From Polytrichum commune (Eukaryota > Streptophyta > Polytrichopsida > Polytrichales > Polytrichaceae), in NCBI GenBank assembly GCA_950295325.1, contig OX485803.1, forward strand, positions 38,705,554-38,769,553: DNA of 64,000 bases, in the 5' to 3' direction. A program made the translations under genes and the position numbers. Below, one piece after another: positions 31,591-43,450 of this stretch. The notes below the pieces were generated by a model that did not search any database, was not told where the DNA came from, and worked only from the letters and a program-made list of their open reading frames with translations. How positions within the stretch are numbered: the stretch's first letter is position 1; the number at the start of each line of letters is the position of its first letter.

Positions 31591-34544
31591 AGTATACATG
31601 AATGACATTTGGCTTGAGTATGCTCAAGAATATCTTCCTCTTGCATATTAGAATACAAACACATACACTTGCCATTGGTATGCCCAACAATATCTTCCCC
31701 TTGCATACTAAAACGCAAACTATCATCTCAAGTATCCCAATGTTCTACACTAAATGTCATAATGTAAACATATAATCACTCTAAAAGTTCCTTCTGTTGA
31801 TGAATAGTATTATAGTTAGCAAACCTAATAGTTTGAGATATCTAGGCATCTAGTTTTAGGCCTTTTGCAAACAGTGTACATGACATTAAATAACATAAAC
31901 GGTATAGTATGATAGAGACAACCACAATTGTTGTGATCCTTATTTTGTTCCCTGTAAGCGCACCCATTACGAACAAATGTGAATTCAAAAATTGTCAGAC
32001 ACAAGTTGAAACAACCAAATCAACACGTGACACTACTTTAGATGGTTTATGGATCTAGAGGTGCCCATGTGGCTATGAGAAGTCCCTATGATTCTCAACT
32101 TCATAAATTTATAATAATTAAATAATAGTCTCAACATAATATTATTTAATTGTTACCAACCATTCCATTCTAATAATATTCAATGACAATGCTTCACCCA
32201 AGTCTATCAAGTTGAATATGCTATGGTAAGAAAATAACCATGGTATAGTTCCAAATATCAAAGGGACAAATTCCCACCATCCACACTCAGCTAGATAATG
32301 ATACGAGTTTGTGTCCAAACATTGCATATTTTTGAGGATATGAATTCCTTGTGTATATGTCTTAGAGCGTAAATTTGATCCCCGGTTGATTCAATATCTA
32401 TGTATGTACTCAAATTCTTATAGTGCTTAACCACACATAGTAGTGAGATTCATATGATAGAGAGTAATTATGGTGGTGGTTAATATTTTTTACGCATTTT
32501 TCAATTGAAAATACAATTGAAGAACCACAACCACCCTAATGAAAACAATCCTTGAATGAATGGGGATGGATGTAGTGTTTTTCAATACGGTAATCTATCA
32601 CCGTTGTGTGATTCTAAAAAATAAAACTGGAATATTATCCAAAATTTTATGTTACTTTATGGATATAGTTTCCAATAAAAATTTTAAAACATATAAACTA
32701 GATGAAACTAGCATTTGTTGGATGAGTATGTCAATATTGGATGAGAGTTTGTACAATCATCCAAATATGGCTTCATCACTTCAACGATTGTTGCCAATGC
32801 TCCTCTTTTGATTTGATTTGATTTTTAAAATCGTTGGTTATATGGGATAACAACATTTTGTAAAATTATTCATAAGAAGTGCCATTAGAAAAGTTACCAC
32901 AATGACATAGAGTACCATATGACACCGAATACAATATCTAGTGCAGTGGTTGGTTCTCCTATTCATTGAGTTCAAGTCATTAAAAAATGAAAAAGCCACA
33001 AACTTACTTGTATCAAAATGACAATAGTTAATTTCGTCAATTACACCCATTTTGCACAAAGTTGTAGTGGGAGTGAGTGTGGACGGGCTTTGTGGGGGGA
33101 TGATAAAACCGGTTTGCTATGTTAGGAGATCTTAATGCTAGTTATGTAGTATGGTGGGAGAGTTGTTAGGCATTTAGATATATGTGAGAAAAGTACACTC
33201 ATTCACTTCAATTTGTCCCACTCCCACTCATAGCCCTAAAAGCGAGCAAGCTTGAAAACAACAAAATTGTATACACGTCAAAATCTTCATGTCGAAGTCC
33301 TCCCCATCGCCATCACCTAGTGAAGGGAGTGAAAGGAAATAAGACAATGCGAATCCTAACCTTGTCTTTTGGGCCCCGGCTTTCGGGGTCGTCCCTTGGT
33401 GGGGTAGTCCTCTTTTGGCAAGTGAAGTTGTTTTCATTCGTTTCCAAAAAGAGAACATAAAGAAAGGATACATAGGTGATGTTTGGTAAAGGAAGCAAGC
33501 GTGGCAAGGCACATGGGAGACATTGAAGTAGTCCACTATATATTCCTATATATTCTTGAATCTCCATAATGTGTGACATTGATTCTTACACGAGGGTGAT
33601 CTTTGCCAAAATATTATACGTTGAACTCCAAGGGTGAAGCCACATTGGTATGACCCGAGGTTTGATGCTAGAAAGTCTCGGGTTCAAAGAAGTGGTGAAA
33701 GTCCAACATGTGTCATGTTCTTATTGGTAGGCCACCCCGATGCCAAAGTCTTGTTGGGTCAAGGTATTGTTTACCTTGAAATCAATATAATATGATTGAA
33801 GTGAGTATGATATTCTCCAAATGAAAGAACCTACCTCATGTTTTGATGTAAATAAACATTTTTAATCGATTTCCAACTAGGTTATCTCCATCAATTTGAA
33901 AAGAGAGAAATTTTTTGTTCATTGTGGTTGATTTTAATTGCATCACGTGATAATAATAGAAGACATGAGATTAAAATGAACATATTAGTGCACGCATGGC
34001 ATTCTTAAATGGGGAGAGCACACTCAATTTCCATGTGAGTAATCTTAGCTAGTTGTACTTTCTAGAATACTTAAAGTGTGTGATATAGGAGCTTGATTCA
34101 AATTTCAACCTAAAACTAAAACCTACAAAACAAACAAGAAAAGGTTTATTGTATATAGAAAGAGAACAAACGTCACTTTTAGATTTGACATAAAATGTTT
34201 TCATGAAGCATGATATCACGTGTCATTGCCACATTGGGCGGAGCCTTTGTAGAACACATGAATGAATATTATGACATTTTGAATAAAAGAATGTACTAGT
34301 ACAATATTGCAAATACACAATAAAGAAAAGGAAACAAGAAAACGGTAGAACCGTGAGGCTCTGTCCTTTGCTATGAAAGACTACAATTGTAGCTGATTAC
34401 TTTGCTCATGCCAATCCATGGCTATTCACTATACCAAACCTTTCTTGGATTTTGTGCACCTTCTTCTCAAATACGGGTCAAGGATTGAAGCTACTCATTT
34501 ATCACCCGAAAATCTTAAAATAAATAATCAAGAACTGCCGAAAT
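31591..34544. other. Intergenic tract, no gene seen
   Basis: AT-rich sequence without a recognisable gene or intact element. The ORF at 32560-32811 (plus) has no family resemblance. At about 31617-31725 there is a local near-duplication around ATATCTTCC[C/T]CTTGCATA. Around 33365-33400 lies a short GC-rich palindrome-like stretch. Confidence 0.5.
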
Positions 34545-34557
34545 AACTATAGTTAAC

Positions 34558-34606
34558 TAGATTTCTTTCAATGCATTTTAAGGAGCACTTGTATATATAA
34601 AAAAAA
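34558..34606 (+). mobile_element. 49-bp A-tailed insertion with 13-bp target duplication
   Basis: Identical AACTATAGTTAAC tridecamers at 34545-34557 and 34607-34619 bracket 49 bp that ends in TATATATAAAAAAAA. A long duplication plus a terminal A-run is the signature of a strongly 5'-truncated non-LTR retroposon. The insert is too short to assign to a family, and the duplicated motif is itself palindromic, so chance is not excluded. Confidence 0.5.
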
Positions 34607-34962
34607 AACTATAGTTAACATCCACATTACATAAAGTGGACCAAAAATAACAAGAACAAGTAACGTCCAAGTGTGAACACAAAGTGGTTAGGAAATTTGC
34701 TCTTGAAATGAAGAAGTTGATGCATAGTCTATGTCCTACAGACTGAGCCAACAAAAGCGCACGAGATTTCACAACTTCCATGTAACAACTTGCATGTATG
34801 GACAAGCAAAGGACGGCAAGTCCTAGCAACTATTCCTTCACTTAGAATGCACATATATAAATGCGATGTCTCTAAATAAGTAACATTTTGGTGTGCTTTG
34901 TGCCACAAGTCAACTTCATTAGATTAGTTTTAACAAATCAAATTGGATGTTGAATGTACTTA

Positions 34963-35530
34963 GGGTCACTCCAAGTTGAGAGGCCGTGGGATTGAATGGC
35001 CAAACTTTGTTGAGAGTCCAAAGACATGGGTTGATATATAATAAGATAATAGCCAATAAAAGATAGCCTTTCGGCCGAGCACAATGTGAAACCTCCAAAG
35101 CCAAAAGTCCAAAGTCCAAACCTTTGACCATGAACTCCCACGGCCTCTCGACTTGGATGACCAAAGTGTGAAGCCTCCAAATGCCAAACCCAAAGTCCAA
35201 AGGAAGAAGGAGCATCCCACTTTTATTCCATGTCCAAAACAACCCCTCCAATCTAACAGCCAAGAGCTTGTCAATTTTTGATTTTTTTAATAAAAAAAAT
35301 AATGTCCTCTCCACCATAGTTTGGGTTTCCATTATTGTCCGACCCAAACTTCCTTTGAGAGTCCATCGCCTTCGTAAAAAAATACTGCCATGTAGACATT
35401 TGGAAGAACGACAACCTTTGGACTTTAGCCTCTAATAGGAAGGACTGAGAGGCCAAGTTCTTGGTTTATTGCAATATGATGGGTGGAAATTGACAACCTC
35501 TCGACCTTCGGCCATAGTGTGAAGTGGCCC
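34963..35530. mobile_element. Tourist-like MITE, 568 bp
   Basis: Left end GGGTCACTCCAAGTTGAGAG and right end GTGTGAAGTGGCCC are flanked by TTA on both sides (34960-34962 and 35531-35533). The termini belong to the same group as the elements at 40932, 44594, 46376 and 52690. A strong internal inverted repeat, CCAAGTTGAGAGGCCGTGGG at 34972-34991 against its reverse complement near 35137-35156, makes a large hairpin. Similar GAGAGGCC/GGCCTCTC blocks recur in the right half. The ORFs across it on both strands are shadows of these repeats. Confidence 0.75.
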
Positions 35531-35533
35531 TTA

Positions 35534-38064
35534 GCTTCAAGAGCCCACATATTAAAAAATAGTCGTGACTTTGAGAAGAGAGGAAAATTCGGTACTTACT
35601 TGAGGCTCCTTGTCCAAACCCTAATCTAGAATGACAAGGACAAGTCTCTCTAACTACATACGGCAGAGTTTTTAAAGCTTGTGCCAAAGGAGGCAAGTCA
35701 TCGCTATACAAAAATCATCACATAGAGGGTCCTATATTTTCTTCCTCACTTGTACCCGAATGTGGTTCAACATTTAGGGTTTCTTGTACTGCACCATTTT
35801 CGGGATCTAGTGTCACGTACACTATTTGCAAAGGCTTAAACTAGATGCCTATAGGTCTCAAATTGCCATGTCCGCTAATTCCCAACAACATGATACTCTT
35901 CGTTAGCACAAGTAATTTTTTTGAGTGAGAAATATTTACATTATAACATTCAACATATCACGTTGCAATGCTCGAGATAACAATCTTGTGTTTTAGTATG
36001 CAAAGGGAACAATATTATTGAGCGTATTAATGGTATGTGTTATATTGTTACATTCTAATAAGTAAGAGGAATACAGTCTTAAACATACTAATGTCAAGTG
36101 TCGATTGTGTACACTTTATTCAGCTCGTGGACCATATTTTTAAGATGATCATACCTATCATAACACTATTGAACATAATGATGCCAAGATGTTAGTAAGC
36201 CCATTTGAACGTCAAGTGTGATGAGGTGAAACTAATGGTGAAGTTGTTGATCATTAACGTAACATGGCATATGCCTCAAAATAGGGTAAGTGGCACTATT
36301 AGGCATGTGACACTAAGTACCATACACGGTGTACTTCTTCTTGCACTTGGGACTAGTGAAGTTCTACATCACTTCAAATAAAATGCATCAACCTCTCTAT
36401 TTCAAACCATTTTGAGTGAACCTTGAAGTGGTTGGATCTTTAATTTATTTCTTGTGAATGAATAGTAAATTGAGAAAATGAGCAAGATAAGTGTCATGAT
36501 AGCTTTATTATTTATGGACATCAAGCAATAACACTCATATTCTTATCCCATCAAAACAAAACTCCAATGACTTTGATCATTCTATAAAGATATGTATTTC
36601 CAAACGAATGTTGAAGATCGATGATAGTGATATAATTCTAACTATGTGGATCTAGTCCAAACTCATACACACACCTTCTCTTCCATGTCAATGCCAAATA
36701 AGGTTTCCAAGTATATATCTTTTACTACATCTTTGTTTGAGTTGACAAAACCCCTAGAAAAGAAAGAAAGAAAGAAACGTCAATGTCTTTTTTAGAGCTG
36801 AAATGCCATGTCCATTCACCAAGTCCCATCCATGATTGCATGGCCATGGGGTTACTCCCTCCAGCATATAGGAGCTAAGGGGTATTTGATGTGCATGCCT
36901 TGTGTTAAAATTATGTAACCTAAGCAATGCCACTTAAGGTGTGTTCCATGCATATTCTAAATCAATCTCTCATCTTCTCAAGATGCACATTGGCATTTGG
37001 TTCTTTCATGTTATTGAGGCCTACATAAGGTAAGTGGGCTTAGTTTGGTTGCTTGCCTTTATCACACACCTATATTCAAGTGGTGTATGGTGCATTGAGG
37101 ATCTATGAACAATCATCGTAAAGAAAATATTGGACTATTTTAAAAAAAAATTGCTAACCGTTTAGTATCAATATTTAACATAATGAGGGAGAAGGGGCGC
37201 GGGGGGGGGGGGGAAGAAGACTCTATATCCTAATAACATGCATTGTATTCTTTTTGAAGAATGATTGCAAAAGTTCAAGTGTTTGTTTTGGGTCCACTCG
37301 AAGGCATATTGGTCCAAAGTCATGCCACTCAATAGAGCATCTCAGTTGCAAAAACCGAAACAACAAAAATCAAACAACTTTTAGAACGATACCTACCAAA
37401 GTGACTCAAAGTATGAAAGGGTTGTTCCATATGTAAAACCCAACTTTGAGTGAGCACTTAAAACATATGAACACGTCCCCTTCGTGTTCCAATTCCCTTT
37501 TGGGGACCCTAAGTGTTTCTAAGGATATTGGACTTCTTATCATCAATGTGGAAGAGTGGCCAAGGGGTTCCCATTACACTCTATTTTTCACTCGAGTTCA
37601 TTTTCAATGTTTGTGTTTTTTTGGGTGGGATACCTTGACCTCTCAAATGGTGGACCGTTGAGAGATGGGAGGTACTAGTAAAGTAACCTTTCATCATCCG
37701 CCCAATAGGATCACTCCACCCCCTCACCGGTACCAACTTAGCATCATCATACTTCCTACACCTCGGCTTTGGGGTCGAGCTTTGGAAACTCGGTAATCGA
37801 TTCGAGTAAAAAGTGTACCAAGTGCCACCAAACGTACTAGAAGTGCAATCAACGTAAGAAGGAAACAAAAGAATAAAACAAGTTGGTGGGTATGGCCATG
37901 GTGAACCCTAGCTTACCCTAATCGTCGGATGAATTCCGATGAATCGATATCTAACCAACGTTGGGGTTAGATATTAGGGTTCAATCCTTGAGTTGGAGTC
38001 CTTGTGAACCTTCCACTAACAAATGAGAGTCTTTATCGGCTTCGTCTTTCTTTGCGTCTTTACT
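35534..38064. other. Intergenic tract, no gene seen
   Basis: No recognisable gene. Contains an AAAG simple repeat (about 36759-36776) and a G-tract (37201-37213). The minus-strand ORF 37868-37581 reads plausibly as protein (FGGTWYTFYSNRLPSFQS), but I cannot match it to a family. Confidence 0.45.
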
Positions 38065-38475
38065 ATGAATTTTGCAAGCATGACAATTTAGTATGTATTT
38101 TTGGCCTTCCAATTAACCATTGATTAGGTCATTGCTTCCATATGTTTGTGAATATGGGACTCCCCAATAGCCGACAGTAAAATATTATATGATCGAGGCA
38201 TTGAGATCGACGTGTGCGTGTATCATTTTTGCACATACTAGTGGGTAAAGGATATTGAAAGGATATTGAGTTTTTGATACATGTTAGAGCATGGTATTGA
38301 ATACATTCAAAATTTTAAATATAGATGTGTAGATAGACAAATAGATAGATAAGCAACATCATGGATTATGAAACGATACATGTGTAAATGTCGAGTATCA
38401 TGTTATCGTAGCATGATATGACCAAGAATTTGTGTGCAACCATGTAAGTTGAAGATGAATATGATGGAAACCTCA
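38065..38475 (+). repeat. Diverged direct-repeat pair, left copy
   Basis: About 390 bp here align co-linearly with 43090-43450 (shared TTTGCAAGCATG, AATTTAGTATGTATTTT, CCATATGTTTGTGAA, CACATACTAGTG, AACCATGTAAGTTGAAGATGA). Divergence is substantial with several indels. Two direct copies 5 kb apart could be the decayed LTRs of a retrotransposon or two independent insertions. No LTR ends, primer-binding site or reverse transcriptase were recognised between them. Confidence 0.5.
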
Positions 38476-38479
38476 ACTG

Positions 38480-40517
38480 ATCTCGACATTCGTGTTGAGA
38501 ACCTATGATTGAATCGAGGGATCGAATTGGGATGATTTAACCATGAACCTATGCAGAACATTTCTTAACTGCACTTGCTTACATCGTTGCCATGAATCCT
38601 AAGCCAAACAATTCTTGCTAGTGTATGTGTGTATATATATACGCATATACCTTCTACATACCCATGTTCTTCCTACACAAACGTGCAAATTGGTTGCCTT
38701 CACCATGCAAATTACCTTGGGTCAAACCTAGATCAAAAAACTTGCGACTTTCTTCACTCATCCTCATAGGGACCATGGTAACAAGAAGAAGACAATTCAT
38801 GTAATTTGCTACCGTGGTTTTCAAATATTGACTTGAGACTCGTAATAAGCCCATGATGTACAAAGTATGAGTGCAAATCTGGGATACCCTAGAATTACGA
38901 AGCACTAACATTCATGATTGTGTACCACCTACGGTTAGAATAACATACATTGGGTCCATATATGACTGACACATTTCCAGTCCTTCCCAACAATTCCTTA
39001 ATGCCTAGCTATATGGCCTAAAACTGGTTGCCATGCTTGTTTATTCTATTGCCTGTCTGTGAGTATTTTTGACATATGCTTTCCAAGTTTTTCACATTTG
39101 ACACGCAAAAATTTACCCAAAAAGTAGAATGCATGTCACTTTACATGAATAATTTAGAAAATTGACACGTGGTGTGACATGTGAAAGAAAAAAATGTCAC
39201 GTCAATTAACATGTTAGAAACTAAAATGACACTTAATTAGCAATTGCAATTAGAAATTGATGTGACCTTTTTATTATAACAAAACCCGTAACAATTTGTT
39301 GCATGTGATTGTGGATTAAGCCTTTTCTAAAACAATAATTTGGGGGTTAGTTCGGTCATGCAGTATGGCCGCCCTGGGTCCTAAGCTTTTTCAACTCCAC
39401 CACCAAACATAGAGGAAGGAATTTTTTTATTTTTTTCCTTTTTAATCACAATGACCCCTTGCTCATGCTTCGATCACCTAACCATACATAACATTACTCA
39501 GTGACATGGCCCCTCGTAATATAACAATGGGAGGTTGGGAGTTAAGTCTAAATCTAAGTCTACATGCACAACTTTTTGAGCATCCCACTATTATATTTTG
39601 AGGGCCCACAAAACGAGAGCTGAGCATTGGGTAATGTCATGCACACCAATCAGAGGTTGCCAAAGTTCAAAGCAATTAAGGTTGATCAAAGCTAACGGGA
39701 CATACCCTAGAACTTGGTCGTGGTCCCCTCTACGGTGTTAGACCCGACATCAAAAGCTTGCAATTTCCGGATAATTGGGTAGTGGTCGAATAAAAAGTGG
39801 TATGAACAATCACAAGCCACTACACGGTTTTGTCTAATTACTTTGGGTTACCAACATAATCGTTTTCCACCAACTAAGTTACATCATATTCCTCGGTGTG
39901 CCTACTAACTACACTAAACAGGTACATAGTGTTACTTATTATTCGAATGTATGCACTATCAATGTATTTTCTCACCGAGTAAAGAGGCCATTGTTCTATG
40001 ATATCTGACAACCACCAATTCAACCTTTGTTGGTAAGAAAAAAAATGAGATGTATAGTAAAACAATAATAGCTTTGCGTGATTCCAAACGCTAGGTGACA
40101 CTAAATATCACATATTGTTAATGCACTCATGTTATTTAGGTAAACAATGATACCCCCGGTACAATATTATAGCAATGCATAACCCCAAATGGCAACCCAC
40201 ACTAATTAGACACAACGGTGCACCTCCAACCCATGGGAGTAAACCACGGACTACCTTGTGTTGTTTGCACAACACTAAACGCTCTCTTGCTTGATATGGC
40301 GCCTACCCTACCCCCCTTTCCCCGAGGCAGCCAAAGGCAACTGCATGCCACCGACGGACCTCCCAAAATCCGATTTCCTCACAAAAAGCACGGCTGCTCG
40401 ATCGCTCACGTGGCCCATGCCATTGCATGAAGAAACATGCATGTAAGGTAACCACCGCTCAAAATATTACTCTAAATCCACATGGCTTGTGGCAGCTGTG
40501 TCATTCTCACAAGTATA
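38480..40517. other. Intergenic tract, no gene seen
   Basis: Apart from the inverted-repeat element at 39487-39640 no feature is supported. A GC-richer stretch begins at about 40210. The plus-strand ORF 40218-40430 shows no family resemblance. Confidence 0.45.
39487..39640. repeat. Inverted-repeat element (foldback/MITE-like)
   Basis: Left arm CATAACATTACTCAGTGACA with GGCCCCTCGTAATATAACAA is answered about 95 bp later by an imperfect inverse (GAGGGCCCACAAAACGAGAGC, GCATTGGGTAATGTCATG). A related arm occurs near 53108-53165 (CATAACATTACTTAACACAC, GGCCCTCATAATATAACGG). No coding capacity, and the target duplication is unclear. Confidence 0.5.
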
Positions 40518-40528
40518 TAGCATCCCTA

Positions 40529-40839
40529 GTGGGTTCTATTCCCCATGCCGGCGTGGTGCTCACCACCTTAGTCCACCCAACTATGCTGGGGGGTCCTTGG
40601 ACCTTGTTGTATGGGTACCTCAAAGTCCTTTGGGGGGATACCATGTCCGGTATCTTCAAGGCACTTGTGGCTAGCTAGGAACTAGTATAGTGTGTTGCTA
40701 TAGTGCCCATCCTCGAAAGGGGAGAGTAGTATTGCCCCAACGTCCCCTTGTCCGGTGGGCATCGGGTCATTAACATTATGAACGGACACTTTATTCACGC
40801 CGGCCCCTTGCTAAAAAGTGACCGGAGTTTCTATCTATC
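40529..40839 (+). mobile_element. SINE-like retroposon with (TATC)n tail
   Basis: A 311-bp element flanked by identical TAGCATCCCTA at 40518-40528 and 40840-40850. It starts GTGGGTTCTATTCCCC, whose GGTTCTATTCC resembles a degenerate RNA polymerase III B box, and ends ACCGGAGTTTCTATCTATC. It is co-linear with 44978-45304. Both copies begin at almost the same base, so the 5' end is probably real rather than a random truncation. The short ORFs across it (plus 40427-40678 and 40489-40674) are incidental. Confidence 0.88.
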
Positions 40840-40931
40840 TAGCATCCCTACCCCCTCCCTCCTCTCCCTCCTTGGCCCGTCCCTAGCTCATGAAGCCTCC
40901 GTTCATATGTGTCATGGGACAACGGGCCTTA

Positions 40932-41405
40932 GGGCCGGTTCACACGGGGTCCCAAGTCCCAAGTCACTCGTGTTAACTTAGCATGTCCTAATTAACACGG
41001 AGGCAAAGCCTCAAGAACCCATTAAAATATGGTTAATTAATTACCGTACAAGTCGCATCTTGGTTATTTTATGCAAGATTAGTCACGGGACTTGTGTTGA
41101 GAGCTAGCCGGGTGCCTAGCTAGCTTTCTGCTCGACCGACCCAACTCTCGACACAAGTCCCGTGCCTCGCTCACCACCAAAAAGTGTTGCCCTCCATGTG
41201 GGCATCCACGTCATACTTGGGAGCCCGTGTGAAGTGGTAAGTCCCAATTTCCATGCTCGCTCTCGACGGCTGAGATTGCACGGATTGACCACAAGTGACT
41301 TGGGAGCCCGTGTGAAGTGGTAAGTCCCAATTTCCATGCTCGATCTCGACGGCTGAGATTGCACGGATTGACCACACGTGACTTGGGACCCGTGTGAAGC
41401 GGCCC
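40932..41405. mobile_element. Tourist-like MITE with internal 83-bp tandem duplication
   Basis: Ends GGGCCGGTTCACACGGGGTC and its near-inverse ACCCGTGTGAAGCGGCCC are flanked by TTA (40929-40931 and 41406-41408). A TTA/TAA target is typical of PIF/Harbinger elements. Inside, an 83-bp unit starting CTTGGGAGCCCGTGTGAAGTGG is repeated at 41216-41298 and 41299-41381 with almost no divergence, followed by the terminal CTTGGGACCCGTGTGAAG. The ORFs on the minus strand simply follow this duplication. The element is non-autonomous. Confidence 0.8.
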
Positions 41406-41408
41406 TTA

Positions 41409-42261
41409 AAACACCCAACATGCCACTCTTGGACTCGTGGACGGTGGGGTTGTGGCCATGGTGCCAGCGAAGCCTGGCCAAGTGAGCTGAGGTTGGGGCT
41501 TCACCGTTTGGTGCGACTGCAAGTGAGAAGGGAACGGTGAAGCCTTCTCAGCATTTGTTAACGCCCCCCCCCCCCCAACACACACACACATGCACTATTC
41601 TATGGCCGGGACCATGTGACAACATTTGCATCGTGTGTTGTCGAGGTGCCCGAGTTTGTGGGACATGTTGCGAGGTGAGGTGAGGGGGGGGGGGGGGGGC
41701 AATTGGGAGGATCCAAAAACGGGTTGCTAAACGAGCAACGGGGGAGGAGGCTCATGCCCCAACCACACCAAACTTTCCGTCCAATTCCCACCGTGAAATT
41801 GTTGGGGATTGTGATCAGAATTAGGTGTTGGTCCACAGTTTTTCACACTATTATAGCCGGAGATGTCGACGGATAGTGCCAGGACTAGCCGGTGTGATTA
41901 GCCTCTCACACAACGATGACGAAGATCCTAGGCTCACTCGCGAGGGCAACATCGCGGCTCCGACAATCTCGCGTGATTGTTTGACACCCTCTTTGGTTCC
42001 ACGTTTTGTGTGTTTACATGCACCATGCTTCACTATGAGCGTATGGGTCCTAGGCAATTGATCTATGTCACTGGAAAATTATCCTATGCAACTGGAAAAT
42101 TTGTCAATAAATAAATGCATAACGAACGTCGGGCAATCCAACGTGAATTTGAGCCTATTGGCCTTTCCTTGCTCAAGAATCATGTTGGTGCAGGGTGGGG
42201 TTTACTACCTACCTTACAGTGGATGGGCTCTTGGATTCCTACCTACCTACCTACCTAGTTT
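41409..42261. other. Intergenic tract with C/G homopolymers, no gene seen
   Basis: Relatively GC-rich, but no gene recognised. Contains a C-tract at about 41565-41577 followed by CA repeats, a G16 tract (41684-41699), and CTAC repeats at about 42240-42257. ORFs on opposite strands overlap one another and show no family resemblance. Confidence 0.4.
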
Positions 42262-42430
42262 GTTTCCGTCAAGTAGAAGAAGAAGAGAAGAAGAAGAGAA
42301 TAAGAACTCCGGTCCTTGTGAGGGGGGCTGGAGTGAATAGAGTGTATGTTCGTAGAACACCCTTGGCCATACCCCAGGGTAGTGGCGTTGGATGTAATAC
42401 TACTTCACCCTTTGCAGGGAGTAGACATTG
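42262..42430 (-). mobile_element. Short retroposon with GAA-type tail, 5'-truncated
   Basis: On the minus strand it reads CTACTCCCTGCAAAGGGTGA, ACCCTGGGGTATGGCCAAGG, GAACATACACTCTATTCACTCC and GACCGGAGTTCTTATTCTC, ending in a TTC-type repeat (plus strand 42262-42300). It is a close relative of the element at 60986-61126 and shares its 3' end with the TATC-tailed copies. I could not define a clean target duplication. Confidence 0.65.
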
Positions 42431-42497
42431 TATTAATAACTAGTGGTTTTACCGGTAAACCAGTACCATATGCTTTATTTTGATTTTTATTTAAAAT

Positions 42498-43089
42498 TTA
42501 AAAAAAAAATTGGGGGGGGGGGAAGAGAGTGTGTTGGGTTCGTAAGACTAAAACACGGTCTTGTAAGTCTATGATAGGTTGTCTATTTTCTATCCATCTT
42601 TTATGGACTAATATTAGGTGTGCGTATTGTATGGCGATTAGGTTGATTTGTTTAAATGTGTTCCAAATTTGTGAGGTAGGGAGTTTAAGCTTTGTTTCTA
42701 GTTCTTTCATTGATGGGATGTGAGTTGTAGCTGTGGCACCTGATGCTAGTACTGTGAGTGGAGTTACCAACCACTCCATTGGGAAATGAGTACCTCTTCA
42801 CTATCACCCATAAAATTTGTAAATCTAGCATTGTGGTAGATTTGCGTTGTTCTTTCATCGACGTGGGATGATTGCGTAGGACTTGTATGCTAGTAGTGCT
42901 TTGACGTGGTAGGGAGAACCAAAATGGCATGTAGGCGATGCCACATGCGTCCTCTATGACACATGTGGGCTCGATACTTTGATTTCGGTCAAATGTAGGG
43001 AGACCACCCCCTTGGTGGAAGACGAGGATCAAGGCTCCAACATGACTCGGGGCACCTACCCACAACCGAGGATCTACACAATCTATGTT
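42498..43089 (-). other. Coding-like stretch, unrecognised
   Basis: Minus-strand frames 43101-42685 (138 codons) and 42779-42498 overlap and give compositions closer to protein than most noise (for example GLPTFDRNQSIEPTCVIEDA and KELETKLKLPTSQIWNTFKQ). No motif or family is recognised. It lies beside the right copy of the 390-bp direct repeat and might be part of a decayed element bounded by that pair. It could also be chance. Confidence 0.25.
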
Positions 43090-43450
43090 TTTTGCAAGCA
43101 TGGCAATTTAGTATGTATTTTGGGTTTTTCAATCGATCGTCGATCAAGTCATTCCCTCCATATGTTTGTGAACCGTGGACTTCCCAATAGACAACAACAA
43201 AACACCATATGATTGCGATGTTGAGATCTATGTGTCATTTTTTCACATACTAGTGAGTAAAAGGACATTGAAAGAATATTGATACTTGACAGATCATGGT
43301 ACTGAGAACACGCAACAAATATATACAGACACAAATGCACTCTCATGAAATCTGAAATGGTGTATTTGCAAATGTGAAATGTCATGTTATCTAAACATGA
43401 TATCTCAAGAATCTATGACAACCATGTAAGTTGAAGATGAGATTGATGGG
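43090..43450 (+). repeat. Diverged direct-repeat pair, right copy
   Basis: Counterpart of 38065-38475 in the same orientation. Similarity starts near TTTTGCAAGCATGGCAATTT and ends near AACCATGTAAGTTGAAGATG. Flanking sequences on both sides differ from those of the left copy. Confidence 0.5.
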
